Below, piece by piece: positions 1-9,486 of a stretch of 64,000 nt of DNA. Numbering within the stretch: position 1 is the stretch's first letter; the number at the start of each line of letters is the position of its first letter. The stretch comes from Deltaproteobacteria bacterium (GTDB lineage: Bacteria > Myxococcota_A > UBA9042), in NCBI GenBank assembly GCA_020632665.1, contig JACKFC010000003.1, positions 62,001 to 126,000 on the forward strand. Direction: 5' to 3'. The notes beneath the pieces were generated by a model. That model made no database searches, had not been told where the DNA came from, and saw only the letters and a list, made by a program, of their open reading frames with translations. Position numbers and translations under genes: made by a program.

Positions 1-2520
1 CTCGACGGCGACGAGGTCGGTCTCGCCGTCTTGCGCGACGCCTTCAAGCAATTCCCCGGCCACCGCGGCCTGGCCCACGCCTATGTGCAGCAACTCTCTC
101 GGCTCGGCGCGCGGGAAGAGCTCGAGGCGGCGGTGGCGAAGATGGTGCGGGTCAACGGCGGCGATCCGATGCCGTGGCTGATCGTACTCGACGCCCACAT
201 CGTCGCCCGCGACCGCAAGGCCGCCCGTGCCCTGATCGACACCTTGGCGACGCGCCACGCCCGCCACGACGTGCTGATCGAGGCGCTCATCGACCGCGAA
301 CAGCGGCTCGGCGACGATTTCCGCCGAATCGAGCCCCTCTTCCAGGCGCTGCTCCGCGCCGCGCCACGCAACCCCGCCTACGTCGAGGCCTACGCCGAAT
401 ACCTGCTCGTGCGTAGCCACGGTCGCCTCGACCGGGCGCTCGCGGTGTTGGCGCGGCTGGAGAAGATGCCGGGCGGAAAAGTCGCCGGTCGGCGGCGGAT
501 CGCGGCGTTGCTCGCGGCACACGGGCACAACGCCGAAGCGCGCAGCATCTTGCTCGAGTTGCGCGACGCGGCCCCGGATCAGCGCGAAATCCGCCGCGAC
601 CTGGCGCAGCTCGACGCCGCGTCGGGCCGGCATCGCGACGCAGAGGCGACCTTTCGTGAGCTGGCGCAGATCCCGCCGCGGAGTGACGCCGCGCTGCGCC
701 GGGATATCGCCGAGGCCCGCCGAGGCCTGATCGCGTTGCTGCGTCGACAGGGCGAACTCGTCGCTGCGCTGCGCCGGCTGCGCGACGACGTCTCGTCCGG
801 TCGCAGCAAGCTCGGCGACGCCTTGGTCCTGCTCGACGGTGCCGTCGCCGAAGCCGAGTCCGGCGGTGATGCCGTGCTGCCGGCAGAATGGGCGCTGGAA
901 TTGGCCGCCGAGCCGCCAACGGGCCCGCTGCAGCCCTTCGCGGACGATGCCGAATTCGTCGGCAGGGTCGGCGTGCTGCTCGTCCTCGGGCGGCAATTCG
1001 ACCCTGCGCTGGTCCTCGCCGAGCGCTTGATGGGCAGCGACGGCGAGCAGGCCCGCGAGCTGGCGCTGCGCATCGACGAGCGCGCGTTGGCGCGTCGTTC
1101 GCTGGCTGCTGCCGCTCGCGCCGAGGCTCTGCTCGAGCGCTCGGGTCTGGACGCGACGACCTGCATCCGACTCGGCGAGATGCACCTCCGCGCCGGCGAT
1201 CCCGTCGGCGCCCGCCGCTTGTTGCAGCGCGCGGCGGCGCTCGCCCCACGCGATACCCGACCCACGGCGCGGCTGGCCCGCCTCTTCCGCGATCAGGGCG
1301 AGCGCGACGCGGAAGACGCCGCGTTGCGCGCGGTCGTGGTCCGCGCCACCGACGCCGACGAACTCGATGCCGCCGGCAAGCGCTTGCTGACCCTCGCCAT
1401 GGCGCGCGGGCAGGCGTCGGACCTGCTGCGCTGGCTCGACGCGATCATGCCGACCCATCCGCGCCGCGCGATCTTGGAGCGCTTCCGCCTGCAGGCCTAC
1501 GACGCCTGGCTGCGCACGGCTTCGCTCGAGCGTCGCCTCAGCGGCACGCCGCAGGCCGACCCGGGCAGCTCTGCCCTCAGCGACGCGCTGGCGCAAGGCG
1601 ACCTCGCGATGCGCGTCCGTGCGCTGCGCCAGGCCGCACGGCAGCGCCGGCCGATCCCGCCCGCTCTCGCCCGCCGCCTGCTCGGCGACAGCAACGCGAT
1701 CATCCGCCGCGACACCGTCTTTGCCCTCGCCGCAGCCGGCGATGACGGCTCCATCGCCGTGCTCCTGGAGATGGAAGGCGAGCGAGACCTCTCCGTCGCC
1801 ACCGCGCAATTGCTCGCGTTGGGGCGCCTGCCGCCGACCCCGCGGGCTGTTCCCTACCTCGAAACGCGCATGGACGAACGCAATACGGCGAGCGCGTCGC
1901 TGGCGGCGCTCGTGCTCGGCCACGTCGCCGATCCCGCTGCGGTCGACCCGCTGATGCGTGCCTACGAGCGCTCGGCTCACCTGCGGCTGCCGCTGATCTT
2001 GGCGATGGGCGCCGTGGCTCGAAACGTCATCGACGGTCCCAAGCGCGCCCGGATGGTCGCCGCGATCGTCGCCGGCAGCCACACCGACCCGACGCTCGAC
2101 GCAGGCCTCGCGGCGACCCAGCGCATCGCCGCGGCGTGGGCCCTCGCCGCCAGCAACGACCCAACCGCCCGTGCGATGCTCGAGGACCTCGCCGTGACCG
2201 AAGACCAGCGCTTGGTGCGGACCGCGGCGGTCCTGCTGCTCGCCGCCGAGAGCCCGCCGACGCTCGATAGCGCGGCGTTCGAGGTCGATGGCGGCGACAC
2301 GCCGGCTGGCGCCCAGCACGTCCACACCGACGTCATGACGGCCCTGTTCGCGCCCTGGCTGGTGCCGACCCCCGCCGAGCTGCGCAGCGCGATGCAGCGC
2401 CTCGACGAGACGTTCGGCGCCCGGCTGGAGTCGCTGCCCGAGGACCGTCGCGAAGCCTTCTGCGACCACCTCGGCCACGCCGCCCTCGCCGGCGGCCGCG
2501 TCGCAGCGCTCTGCCCCTAG
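1..2520 (+). CDS. TPR/HEAT-repeat protein, 5' end outside window
   Basis: The reading frame is open from base 1, so the true start lies upstream; at least 839 codons are visible. The first half is alpha-helical and rich in Ala, Arg and Leu, with degenerate TPR-like pairs (for example the stretches around bases 340-660 and 1140-1340). The last third (about bases 1600-2250) has HEAT-like units with recurrent RRDTVFALAAAGD-type helices. No signal peptide or catalytic motif is visible in the part present. Such proteins are scaffolds for protein-protein contacts; the partner cannot be read from here. The next gene starts 76 bases downstream on the same strand but has its own candidate -10 box, so it may be transcribed separately. 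Function unknown beyond a repeat scaffold. Confidence 0.8.
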   Translation, partial: LDGDEVGLAVLRDAFKQFPGHRGLAHAYVQQLSRLGAREELEAAVAKMVRVNGGDPMPWLIVLDAHIVARDRKAARALIDTLATRHARHDVLIEALIDREQRLGDDFRRIEPLFQALLRAAPRNPAYVEAYAEYLLVRSHGRLDRALAVLARLEKMPGGKVAGRRRIAALLAAHGHNAEARSILLELRDAAPDQREIRRDLAQLDAASGRHRDAEATFRELAQIPPRSDAALRRDIAEARRGLIALLRRQGELVAALRRLRDDVSSGRSKLGDALVLLDGAVAEAESGGDAVLPAEWALELAAEPPTGPLQPFADDAEFVGRVGVLLVLGRQFDPALVLAERLMGSDGEQARELALRIDERALARRSLAAAARAEALLERSGLDATTCIRLGEMHLRAGDPVGARRLLQRAAALAPRDTRPTARLARLFRDQGERDAEDAALRAVVVRATDADELDAAGKRLLTLAMARGQASDLLRWLDAIMPTHPRRAILERFRLQAYDAWLRTASLERRLSGTPQADPGSSALSDALAQGDLAMRVRALRQAARQRRPIPPALARRLLGDSNAIIRRDTVFALAAAGDDGSIAVLLEMEGERDLSVATAQLLALGRLPPTPRAVPYLETRMDERNTASASLAALVLGHVADPAAVDPLMRAYERSAHLRLPLILAMGAVARNVIDGPKRARMVAAIVAGSHTDPTLDAGLAATQRIAAAWALAASNDPTARAMLEDLAVTEDQRLVRTAAVLLLAAESPPTLDSAAFEVDGGDTPAGAQHVHTDVMTALFAPWLVPTPAELRSAMQRLDETFGARLESLPEDRREAFCDHLGHAALAGGRVAALCP

Positions 2521-2555
2521 CAACGGCCCGCCTTTCGGGAACGCACGTGCCCCGC

Positions 2556-2561
2556 TATACT
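2556..2561 (+). promoter_or_regulatory. candidate -10 box of the MopE-repeat lipoprotein gene
   Basis: TATACT stands out in a GC-rich 76-base gap. The hexamer 17 bases upstream (TTTCGG, 2533-2538) is a poor -35, so only the -10 is convincing. A GGAGG ribosome binding site follows at about 2588-2592, just before the ATG at 2597. Confidence 0.35.
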
Positions 2562-2596
2562 CCAGGCGCGCGCGAGAGCGCTCGTCTGGAGGCCCG

Positions 2597-5500
2597 ATGC
2601 CGACGTTCCCAACCCGCACCCCGCTTCTCGTGCTGGCGCTGCTCGTCGTTTTCTTCGCCGCGTTGCCCGGTTGCGGCAACGAAGTCGTGGTCTACGACGC
2701 CATCTACCTCGAGATCAGCAGCGAGGCCCCCGACGGCGGCCCGATCACGCGGCTCGATCTCGGCGCGATCGGCCTCGCGGCGGACGGCTCGGCGCTCTTC
2801 CGCGTGCCCGAAGCCGCCGGCGACGAATCGTATGCCTTCCCGCTGCCGGCCAACGTCGATCTGGTGAGCAAGCCCTACGTCGTACGCCTGCGCCTCGGTG
2901 CCCAGGCGCCGGCCCGGATCCAGCTCCGCGTCCGCGGCCTCGACGACAAACTCGGCGCGCTGACGACGTACTCCGGCGTCGTCGGGACCCCCTCGGACGA
3001 CCGCAAGATCACGATCAAGCTCGTCAAGGTCGGCGGCGACTGCGACACCGACGGCGACGGCGTCAAGGATTGCGCCAAGGCGGGCTGCTGCGCCCCGAAC
3101 GAAGCCGGCGACTGCAACGACAAGGCCGGTGGCGCCAGCCCCTTCGACACCGAAGACCCCTGCACCCAATGCGGCAACGGCATCGACGAGGATTGCGACG
3201 GCCAGGACACCGCCTGCGTCGACTCGGACAACGACGGCGTCCCGGATTGCCAGGAAGAGAGCTGCGGCGCCGGCGCGAAGGACGACGGCGCGATCTACCC
3301 CGGTGCGCCGGAGGTCTGCGACGACAAGGACAACGACTGCGACGGCCAGACCGACGAGGAGCTGCCCTTCGTCGGCATCGACGGCAAGCCCGCGACCGTC
3401 GCCAAGGGCGGCGCCTGCGGTCAGGGGGTCTGCGCTGGCGGCACGGCCGTCTGCGCGCCGGACGGCAAGAGCTTGGTCTGCTCTTCGGCAGACAAGCAGC
3501 AGGGCGCCGAGAACTGCGAGAACCAGCTCGACGACGACTGCAACGGCAAGGTCAACGACAGCTGCGCGCTGACCGATATCGACGGCGACGGCGTCGCCAA
3601 CGACGTCGAAGATCAGCAGTGCAAGCACCCCTACGCGCGCTTCCACAGCGAGATCCACCCCGGAAATACCGTCACCGAGGCCTGCTGCCGGCCCTATACC
3701 GACTACATCCTGGAGAAGGACAGCAGCTGGACCGAGAAGGACGCCATCCCCGAGAACGCCGCCGTGACCGACGCGATCCTCGGCAGCTGCGACTTCAACT
3801 GCGACGGCAAGGTCAAGCCCTGCGCTCCCGGCGACAAGGACGGTGACGGCGTCGCCGCGCCGCTCGATTGCGACGACACCGACCCCATGACCTACCCCGG
3901 CGCGGCCGAGAAATGCGGCGACGGCAAGGTGCAGGGCTGCGTCGGCGCCGATCCTGCTTGTGACGCCACCGACGGCGACGGCGACGGCTGGTCCGGTGCC
4001 GCTGATTGCGACGACGGCGACAAGACCGTCCACCCCGGCGCGACCGAGCTCTGCAACGGCAAAGACGACGATTGCGACGGCCACGTCGACGACGGCAACG
4101 CCGAGGGCGAGGACGCGAGCTGCGGCGACCCCGACGGTGAGTGCGGCAAGCAGCCGGGCGTCCGCGTCTGCAAGCATTGGCCCGCGGGCCAGGATCCGGG
4201 TGCGCTCGACTGCCTCGACAAGGCCTTCGACGCGACCTCGCTCACCTGCGTCGGCTGCGAGGGCGACAAGCGACCCGATACCGACGTCTGCGACTACCTC
4301 GACAACGATTGCGACGGCACCAGCGACGAGGACTATACCTACGCGCAACAGAGCGGCGGGACGCTGAAGGTCGGCGAGGTCTGCGACGGCATCGGCGCCT
4401 GCGCCGCGGGCAAGGTCGAGTGCCGCATCACCAAGGACAAGGCCGTCTGCTCGACCGATCCGGACGGCAGCAAATCGGGCGCCAAGCCGGAGATCTGCGA
4501 CAACAAGGACAACGACTGCGACGGTGAGACCGACGAGACCCTGACCAGCATCGCCGACTCCAGCTGCCACAAGGCCGGCGTCTGCTCCGGCAGCGCGGTG
4601 GCCCAGATCTTGACGGTCTGCATGGCCGGCAAGTGGGTCTGCGATTACACCAAGGTGCCCAGCGTCGAATACGACACCGGCAAGAGCTGCCAGCCCGGCG
4701 ACGCGTTCTGCCACTGCCCGGGCCTGGGCGACGGCGGCAAGAAGTGCTTCCCGCTGGTCGAGTCGAGCTGCGAGGGCAAGGACAACGACTGCGACGGCAA
4801 GACCGACGACGACTTCGCCTACGACGACCTCGGCGCCGAGCGGAAGATCGGCGACGGCTGCGGCACCGGCGCCTGCACCGGCGGCAAGACCATCTGCAAG
4901 ACCGATGGCTCCGGCCTGACCTGCGACGCGCTCGACAAGATCAGCAAGGAGACCTGCGACGCCAAGGACAACGACTGCAACGGCAAGACCGACGACGGCA
5001 TGACCGTCGCCGACTCCTCCTGCAAGCTCGTCGGCCAATGCTCGGTGCAGAACGTCACGGCGAAGTGCGAGGCCGGCAAGTGGGTCTGCGACTACAACGC
5101 GGTCCCGGTCTACGAGAGCAGCAAGGAAGCGACCTGCGACGGCAAGGACAACGACTGCGACGGCAAGACCGACGAGGACTTCCTCTTCGACGACCTCGGC
5201 ACGATCCGCACCATCGCCCAGGGCTGCGGCACCGGCGCCTGCAAGGAGGGCAACGTCGTCTGCACCGCCGACAAGAAGGCCGTGACCTGCAGCACCTTGG
5301 TCAAGAGCGGCGTCGATATCTGCGACGGCGTCGACAACGACTGCGACGGCAAGACCGACGAGGACTACAAGTGGTTCGGCATCGGCATGGGCGAGACCTG
5401 CGACGGCATCGGCGCCTGCGGCAAGGGCGTGGTCGAGTGCGTACCCGGCAAGACCGACGCGGCGACCTGCTCGACCAACCCGGGCGGCAGCAAGGCCGAG

Positions 5501-8110
5501 TCGAAGAAGGAGCGCTGCAACGACCTCGACGACGATTGCGACGGCGAGACCGACGAGGGCTGCGACGACGACAGCGACGATTGGTGCGACGCGCAGATGG
5601 ACACCGACGGCAAGCCGAAGGCCTGTCCGAAGGGCGGCGGCGATTGCAACGACAGCAAGCTCGAGATCAACCCGGCGGTGGTCGAGCTCTGCGACGGCAT
5701 CGACCAGAACTGTGATGGCAAGACCGACGAGGCCTACTCCTGGACCGAGCTCGACACCAGCGGCGGCGAGCCTGCCAAGCCTGTCGTCGGTCAGCCCTGC
5801 GGCGTCGGCGTCTGCGCCGGCGGCACGGTCACCTGCACGGGCCTCTCGGCGGCGAGCTGCTCCACGGCCGACAAATCGGTCACCGAGATCTGCGACGACC
5901 TCGACAACGACTGCGACGGCCTGACCGACGAGGGCTGCGACGACGACGACGACGACCACTGCGACAGCAAGATGACCGTCGTCGGTACGCCGAAGACCTG
6001 CAGCAAGGGCGGCGGCGATTGCGCCGACTTCAACAAGGACGTCAACCCGAGCGCGATCGAGCTCTGCGACGATATCGACAACAATTGCGACCTCAAGCAC
6101 GACGAGCTGTGCGACCAAGACGGCGACGGCTGGTGCGACGCCAAGCGCACCGTGGTCGGCAAGCCGAAGATCTGCCCCAACGGCGGCGGTGATTGCGACG
6201 ACGCCAAGGCGACCGGTGCCGCTGTGAACCCTGCCGCGACCGAGGTCTGCAACGACGTCGACGACGATTGCAAGGACGGCATCGACGCCGGCTGCGACGA
6301 CGACAAGGACGGCTATTGCGACAAGGCGATGACCGTCGTCGGCACGCCGAAGACCTGCGCCAAGGGCAAGGACGATTGCAACGACGCAGTGGCAGACATC
6401 CACCCGGGTAGCACAGAGATCTGCAACGACCTCGACGACGATTGCTCCGGCCAGACCGACGAGAAATGCGACGAGGACAACGACGGCTATTGCGACGAGG
6501 CCAAGGCGGTCGTGGGCAAGCCCAAGGTCTGCCCCAAAGGCGGCGGCGATTGTGATGACGGCAAGGACGGCGCCGCCATCAACCCCGGCGCCGACGAGCT
6601 CTGCAACGGCAAGGACGACAACTGCAACAGCCTGGTCGACGCGGCAGACGCGGTGAACCTGCAGAAGAAGGCGCCGTTCTGCGAGAACAGCAACGGCGTC
6701 TGCAACGCGACCCTCAAGGACGAGTCGCTCTGCAACAAAGGCAAGTGGGATAAATGCGACAACGCCTACTACGCCAAGAAGATCACGAATTTCCAGGCCG
6801 ACAACGAGACGTCCTGCGACGACGCCGACAACGATTGCGACACCGACATCGACGAAGGCTGCGACGACGACAACGACGATTATTGCGACGACCAGATGAC
6901 CACGGTCGGCAAGCCGAAGGTCTGCCCCAAGGGCGGCAACGATTGCTACGACAAGAACGACGCCAAGGGCCCGAAGATCAACCCGGGTCAGGACGAGACC
7001 TGCCTGACCCCGGAAGACGACAACTGCAACGGCTCGGCCACCGAGCCGGACGCGATCGCGTGCGTCGACTACTACTACGACGGTGACAAGGATGGCTGGG
7101 GCAACTCGAGCAAGCCGAAATTCTGCCTCTGCAAGGCGAACTCCGACCTGCTCTACACCGCAACGCAGGTCGGTGATTGCAACGACAACAGCAACGCCGC
7201 GGGGACCCATACCTACACCGATCCCAAGGGGACCAAGACCGTCCTGGGCGGCTCGTGCGGCCTCGGCATCTGCGGCGGCGGCACGGTCACCTGTGCGAGC
7301 CAGCTCGCTACCTGCAGCACGGCCAGCAAGTCGACGACTGAGCTCTGCAACGGCAAGGACGACGACTGCGACGGCACGACCGACGAAGATCCGGACCTCT
7401 CGCAGGAGAGCTGCACGGGCAAGGGCGTCTGCAAGGGCGCATCGGCGGCGAAGTCCTGCTCGGCCGGCAAGCTGGTCTGTGACTTCAGCGGCGTCTCTGG
7501 CTACGAAGCGACGGAGAAAAGCTGCGACAACAAGGACAATGACTGCGACGGCGAGACCGACGAGTCGATCGACTTCGGTGGTTTCACGTGCTCGACCAAG
7601 GGCGTCTGCGGCAGCCAGAATATCTCGCCGCAATGCGTCACCGGGACGCCCACCTGCGACTACAGCGGGATCACCGGCTACCAGGCGACCGAGAACAAAT
7701 GCGACGGCAAGGACAACGACTGCGACGGAACGACGGACGAGAGCCCCGATCTTTCGTCGCTGACGTGCTCGACCAAGGGTGTCTGTGCACTGGCCGTCGC
7801 GACCAAGTCGTGCTCGAGCGGAACGCCGACGTGCACCTACGTCGGCGCCGTCGGCTACGAAGCGGTCGAGGAAAGCTGCGACAACAAGGACAACGACTGC
7901 GACGGCACCACCGACGGGCTGCAAGACGTCACCAAATCCGACTGCAAGCAGAAGGGCGTCTGCACGCCGAACAAGGTCAAAGCCCTGTGCACGGCCGGCG
8001 CGTGGAGCTGCGACTACAGCGGCGTCGACGGCTACGAGGGCACAGAGAGCACCTGTGACGACGGCAAGGACAACGACTGCAACGGCACCACCGACGGTTG
8101 CGGCGGCTAG
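2597..8110 (+). CDS. large secreted lipoprotein with about 25 MopE-type metal-binding repeats
   Basis: 1837 residues. The N-terminus has a hydrophobic signal ending in the lipobox LPGC (Cys26), so it should be a lipoprotein processed by Lgt and LspA. Residues about 30-140 form a small beta-like domain. After that nearly everything is repeats of the type CDGxDNDCDGxxDE, often followed by GCDDDxDGYCD. This is the putative metal-binding motif family named after the copper-binding MopE protein. By eye there are about 25 units, separated by Cys-rich spacers of the form GxCGxGxCxGGxxxC. The dense Asp/Cys spacing suggests disulfide-stabilised Ca2+ or Cu binding, which is inference. The protein stops right after a repeat (TTDGCGG), and its TAG stop lies in the first CTAG of the palindromic element downstream, so the end may have been altered by insertion. 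A GGAGG site precedes the ATG. Confidence 0.88.
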   Translation: MPTFPTRTPLLVLALLVVFFAALPGCGNEVVVYDAIYLEISSEAPDGGPITRLDLGAIGLAADGSALFRVPEAAGDESYAFPLPANVDLVSKPYVVRLRLGAQAPARIQLRVRGLDDKLGALTTYSGVVGTPSDDRKITIKLVKVGGDCDTDGDGVKDCAKAGCCAPNEAGDCNDKAGGASPFDTEDPCTQCGNGIDEDCDGQDTACVDSDNDGVPDCQEESCGAGAKDDGAIYPGAPEVCDDKDNDCDGQTDEELPFVGIDGKPATVAKGGACGQGVCAGGTAVCAPDGKSLVCSSADKQQGAENCENQLDDDCNGKVNDSCALTDIDGDGVANDVEDQQCKHPYARFHSEIHPGNTVTEACCRPYTDYILEKDSSWTEKDAIPENAAVTDAILGSCDFNCDGKVKPCAPGDKDGDGVAAPLDCDDTDPMTYPGAAEKCGDGKVQGCVGADPACDATDGDGDGWSGAADCDDGDKTVHPGATELCNGKDDDCDGHVDDGNAEGEDASCGDPDGECGKQPGVRVCKHWPAGQDPGALDCLDKAFDATSLTCVGCEGDKRPDTDVCDYLDNDCDGTSDEDYTYAQQSGGTLKVGEVCDGIGACAAGKVECRITKDKAVCSTDPDGSKSGAKPEICDNKDNDCDGETDETLTSIADSSCHKAGVCSGSAVAQILTVCMAGKWVCDYTKVPSVEYDTGKSCQPGDAFCHCPGLGDGGKKCFPLVESSCEGKDNDCDGKTDDDFAYDDLGAERKIGDGCGTGACTGGKTICKTDGSGLTCDALDKISKETCDAKDNDCNGKTDDGMTVADSSCKLVGQCSVQNVTAKCEAGKWVCDYNAVPVYESSKEATCDGKDNDCDGKTDEDFLFDDLGTIRTIAQGCGTGACKEGNVVCTADKKAVTCSTLVKSGVDICDGVDNDCDGKTDEDYKWFGIGMGETCDGIGACGKGVVECVPGKTDAATCSTNPGGSKAESKKERCNDLDDDCDGETDEGCDDDSDDWCDAQMDTDGKPKACPKGGGDCNDSKLEINPAVVELCDGIDQNCDGKTDEAYSWTELDTSGGEPAKPVVGQPCGVGVCAGGTVTCTGLSAASCSTADKSVTEICDDLDNDCDGLTDEGCDDDDDDHCDSKMTVVGTPKTCSKGGGDCADFNKDVNPSAIELCDDIDNNCDLKHDELCDQDGDGWCDAKRTVVGKPKICPNGGGDCDDAKATGAAVNPAATEVCNDVDDDCKDGIDAGCDDDKDGYCDKAMTVVGTPKTCAKGKDDCNDAVADIHPGSTEICNDLDDDCSGQTDEKCDEDNDGYCDEAKAVVGKPKVCPKGGGDCDDGKDGAAINPGADELCNGKDDNCNSLVDAADAVNLQKKAPFCENSNGVCNATLKDESLCNKGKWDKCDNAYYAKKITNFQADNETSCDDADNDCDTDIDEGCDDDNDDYCDDQMTTVGKPKVCPKGGNDCYDKNDAKGPKINPGQDETCLTPEDDNCNGSATEPDAIACVDYYYDGDKDGWGNSSKPKFCLCKANSDLLYTATQVGDCNDNSNAAGTHTYTDPKGTKTVLGGSCGLGICGGGTVTCASQLATCSTASKSTTELCNGKDDDCDGTTDEDPDLSQESCTGKGVCKGASAAKSCSAGKLVCDFSGVSGYEATEKSCDNKDNDCDGETDESIDFGGFTCSTKGVCGSQNISPQCVTGTPTCDYSGITGYQATENKCDGKDNDCDGTTDESPDLSSLTCSTKGVCALAVATKSCSSGTPTCTYVGAVGYEAVEESCDNKDNDCDGTTDGLQDVTKSDCKQKGVCTPNKVKALCTAGAWSCDYSGVDGYEGTESTCDDGKDNDCNGTTDGCGG

Positions 8111-8213
8111 AGACGCGATCAAGAAGTCGCCGCAGGCGACTTCTTGACGCGGCTCGTAGAGGGGGAAGGTTCGCGAGAACCACGCTTCTCGCGACCTGGG
8201 GGCGCCCAGCCCC
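8107..8213 (+). repeat. truncated copy of palindromic repeat element (left 107 bases)
   Basis: Begins CTAGAGACGCGA and contains the same first three hairpins as the full copies, then breaks off at the CCCC-TAGAGA junction where the next copy begins. Its first bases overlap the TAG stop codon (8108-8110) of the preceding gene. Confidence 0.8.
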
Positions 8214-8384
8214 CTAGAGACGCGATCAAGAAGTCGCCCCGGGCGACTTCTTGACGCGGCTCGTGGAGGGGGAAGGTTCGCGAGAACCACGCTTCTCGCG
8301 ACCTGGGGGCGCCCAGCCCCCCAGAGAACAGAAGAGAGACTCGGCCAGAACATGCGAAACTGCATTTTCTGGTCGAGTCTCTAG
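8214..8384 (+). mobile_element. 171-bp palindromic, MITE-like element, full copy A
   Basis: Bounded by inverted ends CTAGAGACGCGA (8214-8225) and TCGAGTCTCTAG (8373-8384), one mismatch. It contains four consecutive hairpins: TCAAGAAGTCGCC/GGCGACTTCTTGA (13 bp); TCGCGAGAA/TTCTCGCGA (9 bp); GGGGGC/GCCCCC; and AGAGACTCGGCCAGAA/TTCTGGTCGAGTCTCT (one G-T pair). No coding sequence. About 95% identical by eye to the copy at 9213-9384. It ends 13 bases before the ATG of the pseudouridine synthase gene. Alternatives are a REP/BIME-like repeat or a processed RNA array; the inverted CTAG-ended termini favour a non-autonomous transposon. Confidence 0.7.
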
Positions 8385-8397
8385 CCAGGAGAGATGC

Positions 8398-9198
8398 ATG
8401 AGTGAGAAGAAGGCGCCGCAGGCGTCCGCCAAGCGACGCGGCGAGCCGTCGGTGGACCCGGCAGAGATCTGCACCGTGGTCTACGAAGACCAATGGCTGC
8501 TCGCGGTCGACAAGCGCCCTGGCTTCCCCGTGACGCCGGTTTCCCAGTTCCAGGAGCGATCGGTGCTCCGCGCGCTGCAGCGCCTCGGCTACGGGGCGAC
8601 CTACCCGGTGAACCTTCTCGACCGCGAAGCGACGGGCCTGGTGCTGCTCTCGCGCGACGAAGCGACGGCCAAGTCGATGCGCTGGCATTGGCGCGGCAGC
8701 ATGTGCGAGCGCGATTTCCTCGCCGTCGCGCAGGGTGATATCGCCGGCGCGCGTGGTCGCATCACCTACCCCATCGGTATGGTCCAGGTCGGCAAGCGGC
8801 GTCGCCGTGGCGTGCTGCCAACGGACCAAGGCGGCCGACCAGCCGCGACCAAGTGGCGGCTGCTGGCCCGAGGCAGGGGCATGTCGCGCTTGTTGCTCAC
8901 CGTTGGCAACGGCCGCTGTCACCAACTCCGCATCCACCTCGCGGCGATTGGCCATCCCGTGGTCAACGAGCGGGTCTACATCGAGCGCAACCGCGAGACC
9001 CCGCTCGACAGCCTGCTCGAGGAGCTCGACGTCCGTCGCCACGACGCGCGCAAGCTACCGCCGCATCAGATCGGGCTGCACTGCTGGCGCGTGCGGGTAC
9101 CGCATCCCGTCGACGGCGAGATGATGAACCTCGAGGCCCCGATCCCGCGCGAGCTGCTCGACCTGATGCCGGGCGCCTGGATCGTCGACGCCGCCTGA
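8398..9198 (+). CDS. RluA-family RNA pseudouridine synthase
   Basis: 266 residues. The catalytic motif of RluA-type pseudouridine synthases is visible as LLDREATGLVLLSRD, with the Asp as nucleophile (family consensus RLDxxTSGLLLL). The C-terminal motif GRCHQLRIHLAAIGHPVV matches the family RTHQIRVHL-A-GHP signature. The enzyme should isomerise uridine to pseudouridine in rRNA or tRNA in the cytoplasm; the target site cannot be told. No S4 domain is seen before the catalytic domain; the first 35 residues are Lys/Arg-rich. Two overlapping starts exist (ATG at 8394 and 8398); only 8398 is in frame, preceded by CCAGGAGAG. The gene is bracketed by direct copies of the palindromic element, 13 bases upstream and 14 bases downstream, which suggests transfer or local duplication of the element. 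Confidence 0.85.
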   Translation: MSEKKAPQASAKRRGEPSVDPAEICTVVYEDQWLLAVDKRPGFPVTPVSQFQERSVLRALQRLGYGATYPVNLLDREATGLVLLSRDEATAKSMRWHWRGSMCERDFLAVAQGDIAGARGRITYPIGMVQVGKRRRRGVLPTDQGGRPAATKWRLLARGRGMSRLLLTVGNGRCHQLRIHLAAIGHPVVNERVYIERNRETPLDSLLEELDVRRHDARKLPPHQIGLHCWRVRVPHPVDGEMMNLEAPIPRELLDLMPGAWIVDAA

Positions 9199-9212
9199 GC
9201 CAGAGCCCGAGT

Positions 9213-9384
9213 CTAGAGACGCGATCAAGAAGTCGCCGCCGGCGACTTTTTGACGCGGCTCGTGGAGGGGGCAGGTTCGCGAGAACCACGCTTCTCGCGA
9301 CCTGGGGGCGCCTAGCCCCCCCAGAGAACAGAAGAGAGACTCGGCCAGAAAATGCGAAACTGCATTTTCTGGTCGCGTCTCTAG
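9213..9384 (+). mobile_element. 172-bp palindromic, MITE-like element, full copy B
   Basis: Same orientation as the copy at 8214-8384. Ends are a perfect 12-bp inverted repeat, CTAGAGACGCGA (9213-9224) and TCGCGTCTCTAG (9373-9384). The last hairpin is stronger here: AGAAAATGC / GCATTTTCT closes over the loop GAAACT. Starts 14 bases after the stop codon of the pseudouridine synthase gene. About eight differences from copy A. Confidence 0.72.
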
Positions 9385-9422
9385 AGCCTTTCGCCGGCTC
9401 GACACGCGCCGTACGAGCCCAA

Positions 9423-9470
9423 AACGCCCGAAGCCCCGCCTGGTCATCGACCAGGCGGGGCTTCGGCGTT
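9423..9470. terminator. bidirectional terminator hairpin
   Basis: Long stem GAAGCCCCGCCTGGTC / GACCAGGCGGGGCTTC with loop ATC, extended at its base by AACGCC / GGCGTT around one bulged C. It lies between two convergent genes (pseudouridine synthase, plus; Cys-rich lipoprotein, minus), so it probably ends both transcripts. Confidence 0.75.
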
Positions 9471-9486
9471 CAGGCGCTCTGAGCGT

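Noticed and set aside
2555..8365. 1936-codon open frame on the minus strand
   Set aside because: Antisense shadow of the MopE-repeat gene. GAC/TGC/GGC codons read backwards give Val/Ala/Gly codons with no stops; no start signal or domain.
8107..8384. CRISPR-like or simple terminator interpretation of the palindromic repeats
   Set aside because: Not regularly spaced with unique spacers, and too many consecutive hairpins plus inverted ends for a plain terminator.
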